Program-made: the position numbers and the translations under genes
The notes under the pieces: model-generated
What the model saw: only the letters and a program-made list of their open reading frames with translations
Told to the model about the DNA's origin: nothing
Databases searched by the model: none
In this document: positions 43,994-52,668 of the stretch, piece by piece
Layout of the letters: every line of letters starts with the position of its first letter
Numbering within the stretch: position 1 is the first letter of the stretch
Assembly (NCBI GenBank): GCA_902786965.1
Contig: CADAEJ010000002.1
Span: 1-64,000, forward strand
Origin: an uncultured Ruminococcus sp.
GTDB lineage: Bacteria; Bacillota; Clostridia; Oscillospirales; Ruminococcaceae
DNA length: 64,000 bases
Reading direction: 5' to 3'

Positions 43994-45049
43994 TTATTTT
44001 ACGTCTACCTTCTGATAGATCTTCTTTGCAAATTCGTTCGGATCGCTCTTGAGGTAGCCTATCTTTGACAAGCCGTCAACGAAGTACTTAACATCGTTTT
44101 CAACGCGCTCGTCCCAGCTTTCGTTATGCTTATCCGCCGACGGATAGCCGTAGCTTTTTACAAGTGAGACTGCAAGCTCCTTATCCTCGATAGCGGCATA
44201 CTTTTTGTTGACGATGATATCCACGGTCTTTTCGGGATTTTCATAGATCCACTCCTGCGCTTTGCGGTATGCTCTCAAAAGTGCAGCGACCTTTTCGGGT
44301 TCTTCGTTCAGCACCTTTGATGACGCATAAAGGAAGCAACAGAAATGATCCTTGAAGTATTCATCGGTGCCAAGGTCAAACAGTATACGAACATCGCCTG
44401 CTTTTTCGTGGATAGAGCCAAGGGGATCCCACAGAGCCGCAACGTCTATCTCGCCCTTTGCGAGTGCCTCAAATTCAAGATTGCCGTCCGAATAAGGCAG
44501 GAATGTCACCTCGCCCTTTGCGGGATCTGCGGAAATGCCAGCGTTTTCAAGCCACAGTGAAGCCACCTGATGCGGTGTGCCGCCTATCTCGTCAACGCCT
44601 ATCTTTTTGCCCTTGAGGTCCTGCACGGTCTTGATGTCGGAATCGGGTTTGACTGCGAACTTGATACAGCCCTCGTGCAGACCGTCAACGACCTTTACGT
44701 CTATGCCGTTCTCTATCGACGGGAAGAACTGGAAGTCGCCGTTGACTATGGGGATAGAGCCGTTGTTCAGACCTATCTTTCTTGCCTCGAAATCGGTGGA
44801 GATAAGGTTCACATCAAAGCCCTCGTCTGCAAAATAGCCGTTTTCGTAGGCGATGTAGATGGGTGCGCCGCAAAGTGCGCCGTCTTTTCCCGGGATATCT
44901 ATTTTGCCGTATTTGTAGTCTGACCTGCTGTTGCTTGCTGATGCTGTGCTGTCTGCCTTTGAAGAGTCAGACTTTGACTCGCTGACCGAGCAGGATGCAA
45001 GCAGCACCGCCGACAGAACAAATGACAGTATTTTTACTCTTTTCTTCAT
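43994..45049 (-). CDS. Substrate-binding lipoprotein, SsuA/TauA/NMT1-like (351 aa)
   Basis: Extracellular binding protein for the importer. Signal peptide with lipobox LLASC (Cys20) and a Ser/Asp linker. The NMT1/SsuA fold is seen in IYIAYENGYFADEGFDV, LKGKKIGVDEIGGTPHQVA and a GEIDVAALWDP segment. The family binds sulfonates, nitrate, thiamine precursors or riboflavin. The operon with metY2 makes an organosulfur ligand the best guess. RBS GGAAAG. Confidence 0.87.
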   Translation of the reverse strand: MKKRVKILSFVLSAVLLASCSVSESKSDSSKADSTASASNSRSDYKYGKIDIPGKDGALCGAPIYIAYENGYFADEGFDVNLISTDFEARKIGLNNGSIPIVNGDFQFFPSIENGIDVKVVDGLHEGCIKFAVKPDSDIKTVQDLKGKKIGVDEIGGTPHQVASLWLENAGISADPAKGEVTFLPYSDGNLEFEALAKGEIDVAALWDPLGSIHEKAGDVRILFDLGTDEYFKDHFCCFLYASSKVLNEEPEKVAALLRAYRKAQEWIYENPEKTVDIIVNKKYAAIEDKELAVSLVKSYGYPSADKHNESWDERVENDVKYFVDGLSKIGYLKSDPNEFAKKIYQKVDVK

Positions 45050-45075
45050 TACTTTCCTCTCCTTTTTTACTCAAA

Positions 45076-45615
45076 TCATTTTTTTGCTGATGCAAGGCTT
45101 TTTGCAGCGGGTATCCTTGCGATAACTCCTTCATACAGCAGCACACCGAACAAAACTCCGCCGATGCCCTGAACGATGTTGCCTGCAACGCCTGTGAGCG
45201 CTGTTGCAGCGGATGAATAAAGGAATGACTCGTACACCGCGTAGCCTATGACCATCACGCACTCTGCTGCTATTGCAGAAATTATCCTGCCTGCAAGTGA
45301 CGGAAGCCTTTTTCTGAGGCTCCTGAAAACTGCAAATGCCGCGGCTGCCATAAGACCTTTTATTATAAATGTAGGTATCACATACACCGTGTATCCTGCG
45401 AAAAGGTCTGACAGCGACGAGCCTATGCCTGCCGCTGCGCCGCCGTAAAGAGGTCCGAGCAGCCAGCCCGCGATGTTCACAAAGCAGTCACCGAGGTTGA
45501 TATAGCCCTTTGTCGGGGTGGGTATGCGTATCATCATAGTCGATACGGTTATGATAGCTGCAAAAAGTCCTGCAAGAACAAGAATTATTATCTTATCATT
45601 TTTTCTTCTGCCCAT
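45076..45615 (-). CDS. ECF transporter S-component of unknown substrate (179 aa)
   Basis: Hydrophobic protein with about six helices. It has the S-component pattern RIPTPTKGYINLGDCFVNIAGWLLGP (seen as GYINLGD and NIAGWLLGP) and GIGSSLSDL. These motifs are close to the HmpT/PanT/FolT-type group that binds vitamins or small metabolites. It lies 26 bp behind metY2 and 26 bp before the binding lipoprotein, so it is co-transcribed with sulfur genes. The ligand may be a methionine- or thioether-related compound, by inference only. Confidence 0.8.
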   Translation of the reverse strand: MGRRKNDKIIILVLAGLFAAIITVSTMMIRIPTPTKGYINLGDCFVNIAGWLLGPLYGGAAAGIGSSLSDLFAGYTVYVIPTFIIKGLMAAAAFAVFRSLRKRLPSLAGRIISAIAAECVMVIGYAVYESFLYSSAATALTGVAGNIVQGIGGVLFGVLLYEGVIARIPAAKSLASAKK

Positions 45616-45641
45616 TTCATATTACTTCCTTTCATTTATTC

Positions 45642-46931
45642 TTACAGCAGACCTGCTGCCTTGAAGGCTTGCTCAAGGTCGGCGATAAGGTCATCTGCGT
45701 CCTCAAGACCTGCGGAGATGCGCACAAGGTTGTGAGGGATATCGGCAAGCTTTAACTCGTCCTCGTTGAGCTCGCTGTGGGTTGTGTTTGGCGAATCGAC
45801 TATAAGCGAACGCGCATCACCGAGGTTAACGTGGTAATGGAACAGCTTTATGCTGTTGATGAACTTTGCCTCCTGCTCGGGTGTACCCTTTACGCCGAAA
45901 GAAAGAACTCCGCCGCCGCCGTTGGTGAGGTGTTTGTCTGCAAGCGCTTTGAACTTGTAGCTTGCAAGGCTTGGGTGACGTACCCACTCGACTGCGGGCG
46001 AGCTTTCAAGGTAAGCTGCTATCTTTGCTGCATTTGCGCTCTGCTTTGCAACACGCTCCGAAAGCGTTTCAAGACCGATTATGCCAAGGTAGGCATCCTG
46101 CGGAGAAAGTGCTGCGCCGAGCAGGTTGAGGTACACGAGCGTTGCGCGGAAAATAAAGAAATTATCGGGGAAAACATCTGCGGTGGACTTGCCGCCGAGC
46201 ATTACTATCGGCTCAAAGAACTGGGGATACTTTTCCTTTGTATAAAGGCTCATATCGCCGTTGTCGAGGATAAGTCCCGCGATGATGTTGCCGTGTCCCG
46301 TAAGCGCCTTTGTCGCCGAGTAGACAACTATATCAGCGCCGTGCTCGAGCGGTCTGTAAAGGTATGGCGTTGCAAGGGTGTTGTCAACTACGACAGGCAC
46401 GCCGTGCTTGTGTGCGACCTTTGATATCTCATCTATATCGAGAAGATATGCGTTAGGGTTGCTTATCGACTCAACGTAGACAGCCTTTACATCATCTGTT
46501 ATCTGCTCCTCAAGCTTTTGCGGATCAAGCACCGCATCGGTGAGCTTGATATTTATGCCAAGCTCGGGGAAAAGTCTGTCAAAGGCATCTATCGTGCCGC
46601 CGTAAAGATAAGGAGATGCAAGTATCGTGCCGCCCTTTGATGCAAGGTTGAGCAGCGTATAGCTGATAGCTGCCATTCCCGAGCCAACTGCGACTGCGTT
46701 CTTTGCGCCGTCAAGAGCCTTTACTCTCTCGGCAAAGTATGTGACGGTCGGGTTGCCTACCCTTGTGTAAAGGTAGCCTGCCTCCTTATAGGTGAACAGG
46801 TTCTGTGCGTGCTGTGTGTCTTTGAAATCGTACGCTGTGGTCTGGTAGATCGGCGGTGAGATAGCAAGATTGTTGTCATGCGGATCGTAGCCTGCCTTGA
46901 TCTTTTTTGTGTCAAATTTTAATTCTGCCAT
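45642..46931 (-). CDS. metY: O-acetylhomoserine sulfhydrylase, second MetY (429 aa)
   Basis: Same reaction class as the metY at 20981-22261: PLP Lys in YSATKALTGHGN, LYTRVGNPTVTYFAERV, DNTLATPYLYRP and the late LVDSPNTTHSELNEDEL motif. Sequence differs clearly from the first copy, so it is not a recent duplicate. ATG 46931 follows GGGAG; far-upstream in-frame starts precede the promoter. It heads an operon with the ECF S-component and SsuABC-type genes. It could use methanethiol released by the nitrogenase-like system. Confidence 0.9.
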   Translation of the reverse strand: MAELKFDTKKIKAGYDPHDNNLAISPPIYQTTAYDFKDTQHAQNLFTYKEAGYLYTRVGNPTVTYFAERVKALDGAKNAVAVGSGMAAISYTLLNLASKGGTILASPYLYGGTIDAFDRLFPELGINIKLTDAVLDPQKLEEQITDDVKAVYVESISNPNAYLLDIDEISKVAHKHGVPVVVDNTLATPYLYRPLEHGADIVVYSATKALTGHGNIIAGLILDNGDMSLYTKEKYPQFFEPIVMLGGKSTADVFPDNFFIFRATLVYLNLLGAALSPQDAYLGIIGLETLSERVAKQSANAAKIAAYLESSPAVEWVRHPSLASYKFKALADKHLTNGGGGVLSFGVKGTPEQEAKFINSIKLFHYHVNLGDARSLIVDSPNTTHSELNEDELKLADIPHNLVRISAGLEDADDLIADLEQAFKAAGLL

Positions 46932-46979
46932 AAGATTACTCCCTTTCGGTTTTTGGATTTCGTTTTCTGCGATGTGTTC

Positions 46980-47033
46980 AGTGTAGCCCAAAACTTCGCG
47001 CCGGTCAACAAAAAAACGTGACATCGTTATCAT
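46980..47033 (-). promoter_or_regulatory. metY2 promoter with upstream GTGATAACGTTATCAC-type site
   Basis: TTGACC (47003-47008), 17-bp spacer, TACACT (46980-46985) on the minus strand. GTGACATCGTTATCAT (47018-47033, 13 of 16 matches to the consensus palindrome) lies 9 bp upstream of the -35 box, the same distance as at mccB. Confidence 0.7.
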
Positions 47034-47122
47034 CACAAGGCTTGCGCAAGGGCGGTTTTGTGCGATTTGCAGGACTTGGGCAGACGAAAAAACAAGCATC
47101 AGGTGCAGCACACAGGCAAAAT

Positions 47123-47229
47123 ATGATAACGTTGTCTGTGCGGTCAAAATGACGTTTGCGGCACATTTATGCTGTGCGCGCTTTGGCGGTGCGGTGAAAA
47201 ATCGTGATGTTATAAGAAATCGTTATCAT
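47123..47229. promoter_or_regulatory. Two further degenerate GTGATAACGTTATCAC-type sites between metY2 and LysR1
   Basis: ATGATAACGTTGTCTG (47123-47138, 12 of 16) and AAGAAATCGTTATCAT (47214-47229, 11 of 16, with a GTGATGTTAT half-site beside it at 47204). Together with the two promoters these fill most of the 443-bp gene-free stretch. Confidence 0.5.
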
Positions 47230-47314
47230 AAATAGGCTTTGCTATAAAGTCAGTCTATAACTGATAATAAAAACAGCATATTGCCCGGGGCGAAAAATTC
47301 AGGGCGGGCGTATC

Positions 47315-47343
47315 TTGACAAGAGCCTGCAAGTGTGGTACTAT
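47315..47343 (+). promoter_or_regulatory. Promoter of the tandem LysR genes
   Basis: TTGACA (47315-47320), 17-bp spacer, TACTAT (47338-47343). It supports a TTG start for LysR1 at 47375, since longer in-frame starts would lie at or inside the promoter. Confidence 0.65.
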
Positions 47344-47374
47344 TTTTCGAGAAATGTGGAAAGGGGCGGTCGAT

Positions 47375-48301
47375 TTGACTTTGATCCAGATATCCTACGC
47401 GCTGACTGTCAAGCAGTACGGCTCGATGAACAAGGCAGCGGAGCATCTCGGCATATCACAGCCGACGCTGACGAGCGCTGTACGCGAGCTTGAAAAAGAG
47501 ATAGGCATACAAATATTCCTGCGCACACACAAGGGCGCTGTTCCGACCGCAGAGGGTGAGGATTTTCTGCGCCAGGCTGCACAGCTTTACAGGCAGTACG
47601 AGCTTGTCTGCGAAAGGTACGCGGGGAATGAAAAAAAGCGCAAGTTCGGCGTATCGACACAGCACTACACCTTTGCGGTGAACGCTTTTATAAATACGGT
47701 AAAGCAGTTTGACACGCTTTTGTTCGATTTTGCGATACGCGAAACGCAGACGCAGAATGTGATAAGAGATGTGGGAAGCCTTAAAAGCGAGATAGGTGTG
47801 CTTTACATAAGCAACCTCAACCGCAAGCTGATAAGCAAGCTGCTTGACGAGTACGAGCTTGAATTCACCGAGCTTATAAAGTGCCGCGCGTATGTTTATA
47901 TGTACTGCGGTCACCCGCTTGCAAAGGAGCCCTCGCTCAGCCTTGAACAGCTTGGCGAGTACCCCTGCCTTTCATTTGAGCAGGACGGCACCGACGGCTT
48001 CCTTTTTGCCGAGGAGATACTCAGCGAGAACAACTATCCGCGCACTATCAGGGCTACCGACAGGGCGGCTATGGGCGAGCTTATGCGCACGCTCAACGGG
48101 TACACGCTATGCTCGGGGATACTCTCAAGGGACGGCAGCTCAAACGAATATGTGGTCGTGCCTTACAGGGAGGACAGCGAGAATCCCAACAGCATAATGC
48201 ACATTGGCTACATCACAAAAAAATACAGCGCAAAAAGCGAGATATGCAGGACATATATAGGCGAGCTTGAAAAGAGCCTTGAACAAAGCACGGTCGGCTG
48301 A
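47375..48301 (+). CDS. LysR-family transcriptional regulator 1 (308 aa)
   Basis: Winged-helix DNA-binding domain in residues 1-60 (AAEHLGISQPTLTSAVRELEKEIG) and a co-inducer-binding domain after it. The start is taken as TTG 47375 (after AAAGGGG, 8 nt away), because the protein then begins MTLIQISY, matching MTLNQLRY of LysR2. Divergent from metY2, the classic LysR-target layout. LysR proteins of this group (CysB, CmbR, FhuR type) often govern sulfur metabolism. It is followed 26 bp later by LysR2. Confidence 0.88.
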   Translation: MTLIQISYALTVKQYGSMNKAAEHLGISQPTLTSAVRELEKEIGIQIFLRTHKGAVPTAEGEDFLRQAAQLYRQYELVCERYAGNEKKRKFGVSTQHYTFAVNAFINTVKQFDTLLFDFAIRETQTQNVIRDVGSLKSEIGVLYISNLNRKLISKLLDEYELEFTELIKCRAYVYMYCGHPLAKEPSLSLEQLGEYPCLSFEQDGTDGFLFAEEILSENNYPRTIRATDRAAMGELMRTLNGYTLCSGILSRDGSSNEYVVVPYREDSENPNSIMHIGYITKKYSAKSEICRTYIGELEKSLEQSTVG

Positions 48302-48327
48302 CGCGCTTACAAGGGAGGATATGAAAA

Positions 48328-49239
48328 ATGACTCTGAACCAACTCAGATACATAATCGAGGTCGCCGATACAGGCTCTATGACCACGGCGGCTAAAAATC
48401 TGTTTATCGCACAGCCGAGTCTTTCAAAGGCTGTTGCCGAGCTTGAAAAGGAAATGGGGATAACCATTTTTGCTCGCAGCAACAGAGGCGTTTATCTGAC
48501 CGAGGAGGGTACGCGGTTTTTGTCGTACGCAAGGCAGATAACCGAGCAGACGGAGCTGCTTGAAAACGAATACAAGGCTGCTCCCCCGCCAAAGAGAGTT
48601 TTCTCGGTATCATCGCAGCACTACGCTTTTGTGGTGAACGCTTTCGTTGAGCTTGTGCGCGAGTACGGCAGGGACAAGTATGAATTCACGCTGCGCGAGC
48701 TCAAAACGGCAGAGATAATCGAGGACGTGCGCACCCACCGCAGCGACATAGGTATACTTTATATGAGCAAGTTCAACCGCGAGGTGCTGCGGCATATCCT
48801 GCAAACACAGGAGCTGCGCTTTGAAAAGCTGTTCACAGCAAAGCCGCACGTTTTTGTCAGCAAGACTAATCCTCTGGTGCACAAAAAAAGCGTCACGCTG
48901 GGCGACCTGAAGGGGTATCCGCGCCTTACCTATGACCAGGGGCTGAAGAACTCGTTTTACTTTGCGGAGGAACTGCATATTACGGAGGATTCGCCGAAAA
49001 ATATTGTTGTTTCGGACAGGGCGACGCTGTTCAATCTGCTTATCGGGCTTGACGGCTACACCATTTCCTCGGGCGTGATGAGCAGAGATCTCAACGGAGA
49101 TAACATCGTGGCGATACCGCTTAAAAGCGATGAAAGAATGGACATCGGCTACATCGTCAGCACCGACATGCCAAGCGATGCGATGACCGAAAGATACCTT
49201 GAACACCTTAAAAGCTACATAGCAAATTACAGCGGCTGA
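48328..49239 (+). CDS. LysR-family transcriptional regulator 2 (303 aa)
   Basis: Paralogue of LysR1 with the same length and layout: MTLNQLRYIIEVADTGSM, AAKNLFIAQPSLSKAVAELEKEMG, and the shared HYAFVVNAFVELV, SDIGILYMSKFNRE and DGYTISSGVMSRD stretches. Two full-length tandem LysR genes suggest heteromeric or divided control. RBS GGGAGG. Directly upstream of metE (117 bp), which has its own promoter. Confidence 0.88.
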   Translation: MTLNQLRYIIEVADTGSMTTAAKNLFIAQPSLSKAVAELEKEMGITIFARSNRGVYLTEEGTRFLSYARQITEQTELLENEYKAAPPPKRVFSVSSQHYAFVVNAFVELVREYGRDKYEFTLRELKTAEIIEDVRTHRSDIGILYMSKFNREVLRHILQTQELRFEKLFTAKPHVFVSKTNPLVHKKSVTLGDLKGYPRLTYDQGLKNSFYFAEELHITEDSPKNIVVSDRATLFNLLIGLDGYTISSGVMSRDLNGDNIVAIPLKSDERMDIGYIVSTDMPSDAMTERYLEHLKSYIANYSG

Positions 49240-49278
49240 TATAGCTTTTAGCTATGGTGGGTGATGAATAATAAATAT

Positions 49279-49337
49279 TTTACATTCCACGGAACGTGTG
49301 CTATAATTCAAGCATATTAACCTACTAATCAGGTGTG
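49279..49337 (+). promoter_or_regulatory. metE promoter with Rrf2-type box
   Basis: TTTACA (49279-49284), 17-bp spacer, TATAAT (49302-49307). A CCTA-N9-TGTG box (49321-49337) lies just after the transcription start, matching the boxes at metY1 and mccB (CCTAc/t...GGTgTG). The leader is about 45 nt, too short for an S-box or T-box. Confidence 0.6.
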
Positions 49338-49356
49338 AATATAGGAGGAATGTAAA

Positions 49357-51630
49357 ATGAAAACATCAATAATAGGCTACCCGAGGATTGGTGAGCTGCG
49401 CGAGCTGAAATTCGCGGCAGAAAAATATTTCCGCGCAGAGATAGGCGCTGACGAGCTTGAAAAGACCGCAAGGCAGATAAGGCTTTATAATTATGATCTG
49501 CAAAAGGCAAACGGTATCGACTTTATACCGTCAAACGATTTTTCGTATTACGACAATGTGCTTGACACAGCCTTTCTTCTCGGTGCTGTGCCGCAAAGAT
49601 ACACACAGCTCGGGCTGGGTACGCTTGACACCTACTTCGCCGCAGCGAGAGGTTACCAGGGCGAAAAGGGCGACGTAAAGGCTCTTGCGATGAAAAAGTG
49701 GTTCAACACGAACTATCACTATATCGTTCCCGAGATAGATGACGACACGCAGATAAAGCTGGCAGGAACCAAACCGCTTGACCTTTACAAAGAGGCAGCT
49801 GATGCAGGTGTGCAGACAAAGCCTGTGCTTATCGGTCCCTACACGTTTTTAAAGCTTGCATCGTACAAGGGTGCAAAGCAGGCTGCCGATCTTGCGGAGG
49901 ATACCGCGGCGGCATACGGCGAGCTTGTACAAAAGCTTGCAGCGCTGGGTGCGCAGTGGGTTCAGCTTGACGAGCCTTCACTTGTAAAGGATATGACGGC
50001 TGAGGATATTGACCTGTTTGTATCGCTGTATAAGAAGATACTCGCTGCAAAGGGCGGCGCAAAGGTGCTTTTGCAGACCTACTTCGGCGATGTTCGTGAC
50101 TGCTATGAAAAGATCATCTCGCTTGATCTTGACGGCATCGGGCTTGATTTTACAGAGGGCAAAAAGTCGCTCGGGCTTATCGGAAAGTACGGCTTCCCGA
50201 AAGGCAAAACGCTCTTTGCGGGAGTTGTGAACGGCAAGAACATCTGGCGCAACGATTACAAAAAAACTATCGGCATAATACGTGAGCTTGAAAAGTACAC
50301 GCAGGATATCGTTATTTCAACGTCCTGCTCGCTGCTGCACGTTCCGTGTACGCTTGATAACGAAACAAAGCTTTCGGAGGAGTACAAAAAGCATTTCGCA
50401 TTTGCAAAGGAAAAGCTCGGCGAGCTTGCACAGCTCAAAGAGATCCTTGACAGCGGCGATGTGCAGAGCTCACCCTTGTACATTCACAATACTGCACTTC
50501 ATTCAGAAAAAAGAGCCGGCACGAATGACGAGGTAAGGGCAAGGACGGCGGCGCTGACTGAGGGCGACCTCACACGTCTGCCGCAGTTCGCACAGCGCGA
50601 AAAGATACAAAGGGAAAGGTTCTCGCTGCCGCTTTTCCCGACGACGACTATCGGCTCGTTCCCGCAGACAAGCGATGTCAAGTCCGCAAGAAAGGCTTAC
50701 CGCACAGGCGAGCTTTCACAGAAAGATTACGAGAGCTTCATAAAGGACAAGATAGCGCAGTGCGTTGCGCTGCAGGAGGAGATAGGGCTTGATGTTCTTG
50801 TACACGGTGAGTACGAGAGAAACGATATGGTGGAGTATTTCGGCGAGTGCCTTGACGGGTTTTTGTTCACCGAAAAGGCGTGGGTGCAGTCCTACGGCAC
50901 ACGCTGCGTAAAGCCGCCTGTTGTATGGGGCGATATTTCAAGGGCAAAGCCGATGACGGTCAGGTGGTCGGTATACGCACAAAGCCTCACAGACAAGCCT
51001 ATGAAGGGTATGCTCACGGGCCCTGTGACGATACTCAACTGGTCATTCCCGCGTGAGGATATATCGCTCAAAGAGAGCGCTTTTCAGATCGCACTTGCTA
51101 TACGCGAGGAGGTGCTTGACCTTGAAGCAAACGGCATAAAGATCATCCAGGTCGATGAAGCGGCTCTGCGTGAAAAGCTGCCGCTGCGCAAAGCTGACTG
51201 GAAAGAGGATTATCTTGACTGGGCTATACCTGCATTCAGGTTCGTTCACAGCGGCGTTAAGCCCGAAACGCAGATACACACGCATATGTGTTACAGCGAG
51301 TTTGCCGACATCATCACCTACATTGACGATATGGACGCAGATGTTATCACCTTTGAGGCATCGCGCTCGGATCTGACGATACTTGATGTGCTGAAGCAAA
51401 ATGATTTCCGCACGCAGGTAGGTCCGGGTGTTTACGATATTCACTCGCCAAGAGTTCCTTCAAAGGACGAGATAAAGAAGGCTATCGACAAGATGCTGAC
51501 GCGCATACCCGCACGCAAGCTCTGGGTAAATCCCGACTGCGGACTTAAAACAAGAGGCACGACAGAGACCGCTGCAAGTCTTAAAAACCTTGTCAGCGCT
51601 GCAAGAGAGGCAAGAAATGAAAACAGCTGA
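49357..51630 (+). CDS. metE: Cobalamin-independent methionine synthase MetE (757 aa)
   Basis: Transfers a methyl group from methyltetrahydrofolate triglutamate to homocysteine. It begins [14 protein letters not shown] and has two similar barrels; the C-terminal one carries [10 protein letters not shown] and the zinc ligands His and Cys in [10 protein letters not shown], Glu in FEASRSD and Cys in [10 protein letters not shown]. Length is normal. RBS TAGGAGG. Its end overlaps metF by 14 bp. Confidence 0.95.
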   Translation: MKTSIIGYPRIGELRELKFAAEKYFRAEIGADELEKTARQIRLYNYDLQKANGIDFIPSNDFSYYDNVLDTAFLLGAVPQRYTQLGLGTLDTYFAAARGYQGEKGDVKALAMKKWFNTNYHYIVPEIDDDTQIKLAGTKPLDLYKEAADAGVQTKPVLIGPYTFLKLASYKGAKQAADLAEDTAAAYGELVQKLAALGAQWVQLDEPSLVKDMTAEDIDLFVSLYKKILAAKGGAKVLLQTYFGDVRDCYEKIISLDLDGIGLDFTEGKKSLGLIGKYGFPKGKTLFAGVVNGKNIWRNDYKKTIGIIRELEKYTQDIVISTSCSLLHVPCTLDNETKLSEEYKKHFAFAKEKLGELAQLKEILDSGDVQSSPLYIHNTALHSEKRAGTNDEVRARTAALTEGDLTRLPQFAQREKIQRERFSLPLFPTTTIGSFPQTSDVKSARKAYRTGELSQKDYESFIKDKIAQCVALQEEIGLDVLVHGEYERNDMVEYFGECLDGFLFTEKAWVQSYGTRCVKPPVVWGDISRAKPMTVRWSVYAQSLTDKPMKGMLTGPVTILNWSFPREDISLKESAFQIALAIREEVLDLEANGIKIIQVDEAALREKLPLRKADWKEDYLDWAIPAFRFVHSGVKPETQIHTHMCYSEFADIITYIDDMDADVITFEASRSDLTILDVLKQNDFRTQVGPGVYDIHSPRVPSKDEIKKAIDKMLTRIPARKLWVNPDCGLKTRGTTETAASLKNLVSAAREARNENS

Positions 51631-52495
51631 GCTATTCAAAAAAAAGACCGTTTTTTCGCTTGAGGTATTTCCGCCAAAGCCCGATGCTGACGAAAGCGTT
51701 ATCTACGATACGCTGCACAGTCTTTCGGATATATCCCCCGATTTTATAAGCGTCACATACGGTGCAGGCGGCGGAAAAAACGGCTGCAAGACGATACAGA
51801 TAGCAACGGATATACAGCACAGATTCGGTGTGCCAAGCGTTGCACACCTGCCCTGCATAGACCTTGAAAAGCAGCAGGCGGTGCAGATACTTGACAGCAT
51901 CGCAGAGGCAGGCATAAAAAATGTGCTTGCGCTGCGCGGTGATATAGCGCAGGGGCAGAGCGCGACAGGCGATTTTCGCCACGCAAGCGAGCTTATCACG
52001 TTTATAAAGCAAAGGTATGACTTCAACATCATCGCTGCCTGCTACCCCGAGACTCACCCGGAAAGCACAAGCGCTGTTGACGACATAAAATGGCTGCGCC
52101 ACAAGGTAGACTGCGGTGCAAACCACCTTATCACACAGCTTTTTCTTGACAACGCCTACTTCTTTGATTTTCTCGAAAAGGCGCGCATTGCGGGAATAGA
52201 TGTTCCCATCGAGGCAGGCATAATGCCCGTCACCAACAAGCGGCAGATAGAGAGAATGGTAAAGCTGTGCGGTGTTGCGCTGCCCAAAAAGTTTATGCGC
52301 GTGCTTGAAAAATACGAGCATAACGAGCAGGCTCTGCGCGATGCGGGCATTGCTTATGCTATCGACCAGATAACCGACCTTATTGCGCAGGGCGCGGACG
52401 GGATACATCTTTACACTATGAATAATCCCTACATCGCCCACAGGATATATGATGCCGTCCACAATCTTATCAGCGTATACCCCGATGCTGTCTGA
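51617..52495 (+). CDS. metF: Methylenetetrahydrofolate reductase MetF (292 aa)
   Basis: FAD enzyme that makes methyltetrahydrofolate for MetE. It shows [13 protein letters not shown] near the start, VTYGAGGG, the ALRGD motif, CYPETHPES and the late [14 protein letters not shown] motif [16 protein letters not shown] 51617 follows AAGAGAGG; the in-frame start 27 bp earlier is inside metE and has no ribosome site. Cotranslated with metE. Confidence 0.95.
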   Translation: MKTAELFKKKTVFSLEVFPPKPDADESVIYDTLHSLSDISPDFISVTYGAGGGKNGCKTIQIATDIQHRFGVPSVAHLPCIDLEKQQAVQILDSIAEAGIKNVLALRGDIAQGQSATGDFRHASELITFIKQRYDFNIIAACYPETHPESTSAVDDIKWLRHKVDCGANHLITQLFLDNAYFFDFLEKARIAGIDVPIEAGIMPVTNKRQIERMVKLCGVALPKKFMRVLEKYEHNEQALRDAGIAYAIDQITDLIAQGADGIHLYTMNNPYIAHRIYDAVHNLISVYPDAV

Positions 52496-52561
52496 ATGAC
52501 GGCAAAGCGCGCAGGCAAAAGGTCTGCGGTACAATGCCTTTTCATATCACCATCAAAAAGT

Positions 52562-52606
52562 AAAAGCTGTGTGAAAATTTTTTCGTGAGATTTTCACATA
52601 GCTTTT
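52562..52606 (+). terminator. Terminator of metE-metF
   Basis: A 17-bp stem (one G-T wobble), AAAAGCTGTGTGAAAAT with ATTTTCACATAGCTTTT, and a T-containing tail. Confidence 0.75.
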
Positions 52607-52668
52607 AACTTGCTTTAATGTTCGTGCTTTATTATTGGTTACAACGAAACACGAAAGGACCAAAAAGT

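Noticed and set aside
47204..47213. A fourth full palindrome beside the site at 47214
   Set aside because: Only a GTGATGTTAT half is visible; the other half does not align without a gap.
49240..49356. A SAM (S-box) or T-box riboswitch before metE
   Set aside because: The leader from the consensus promoter is only about 45 nt, too short for either.
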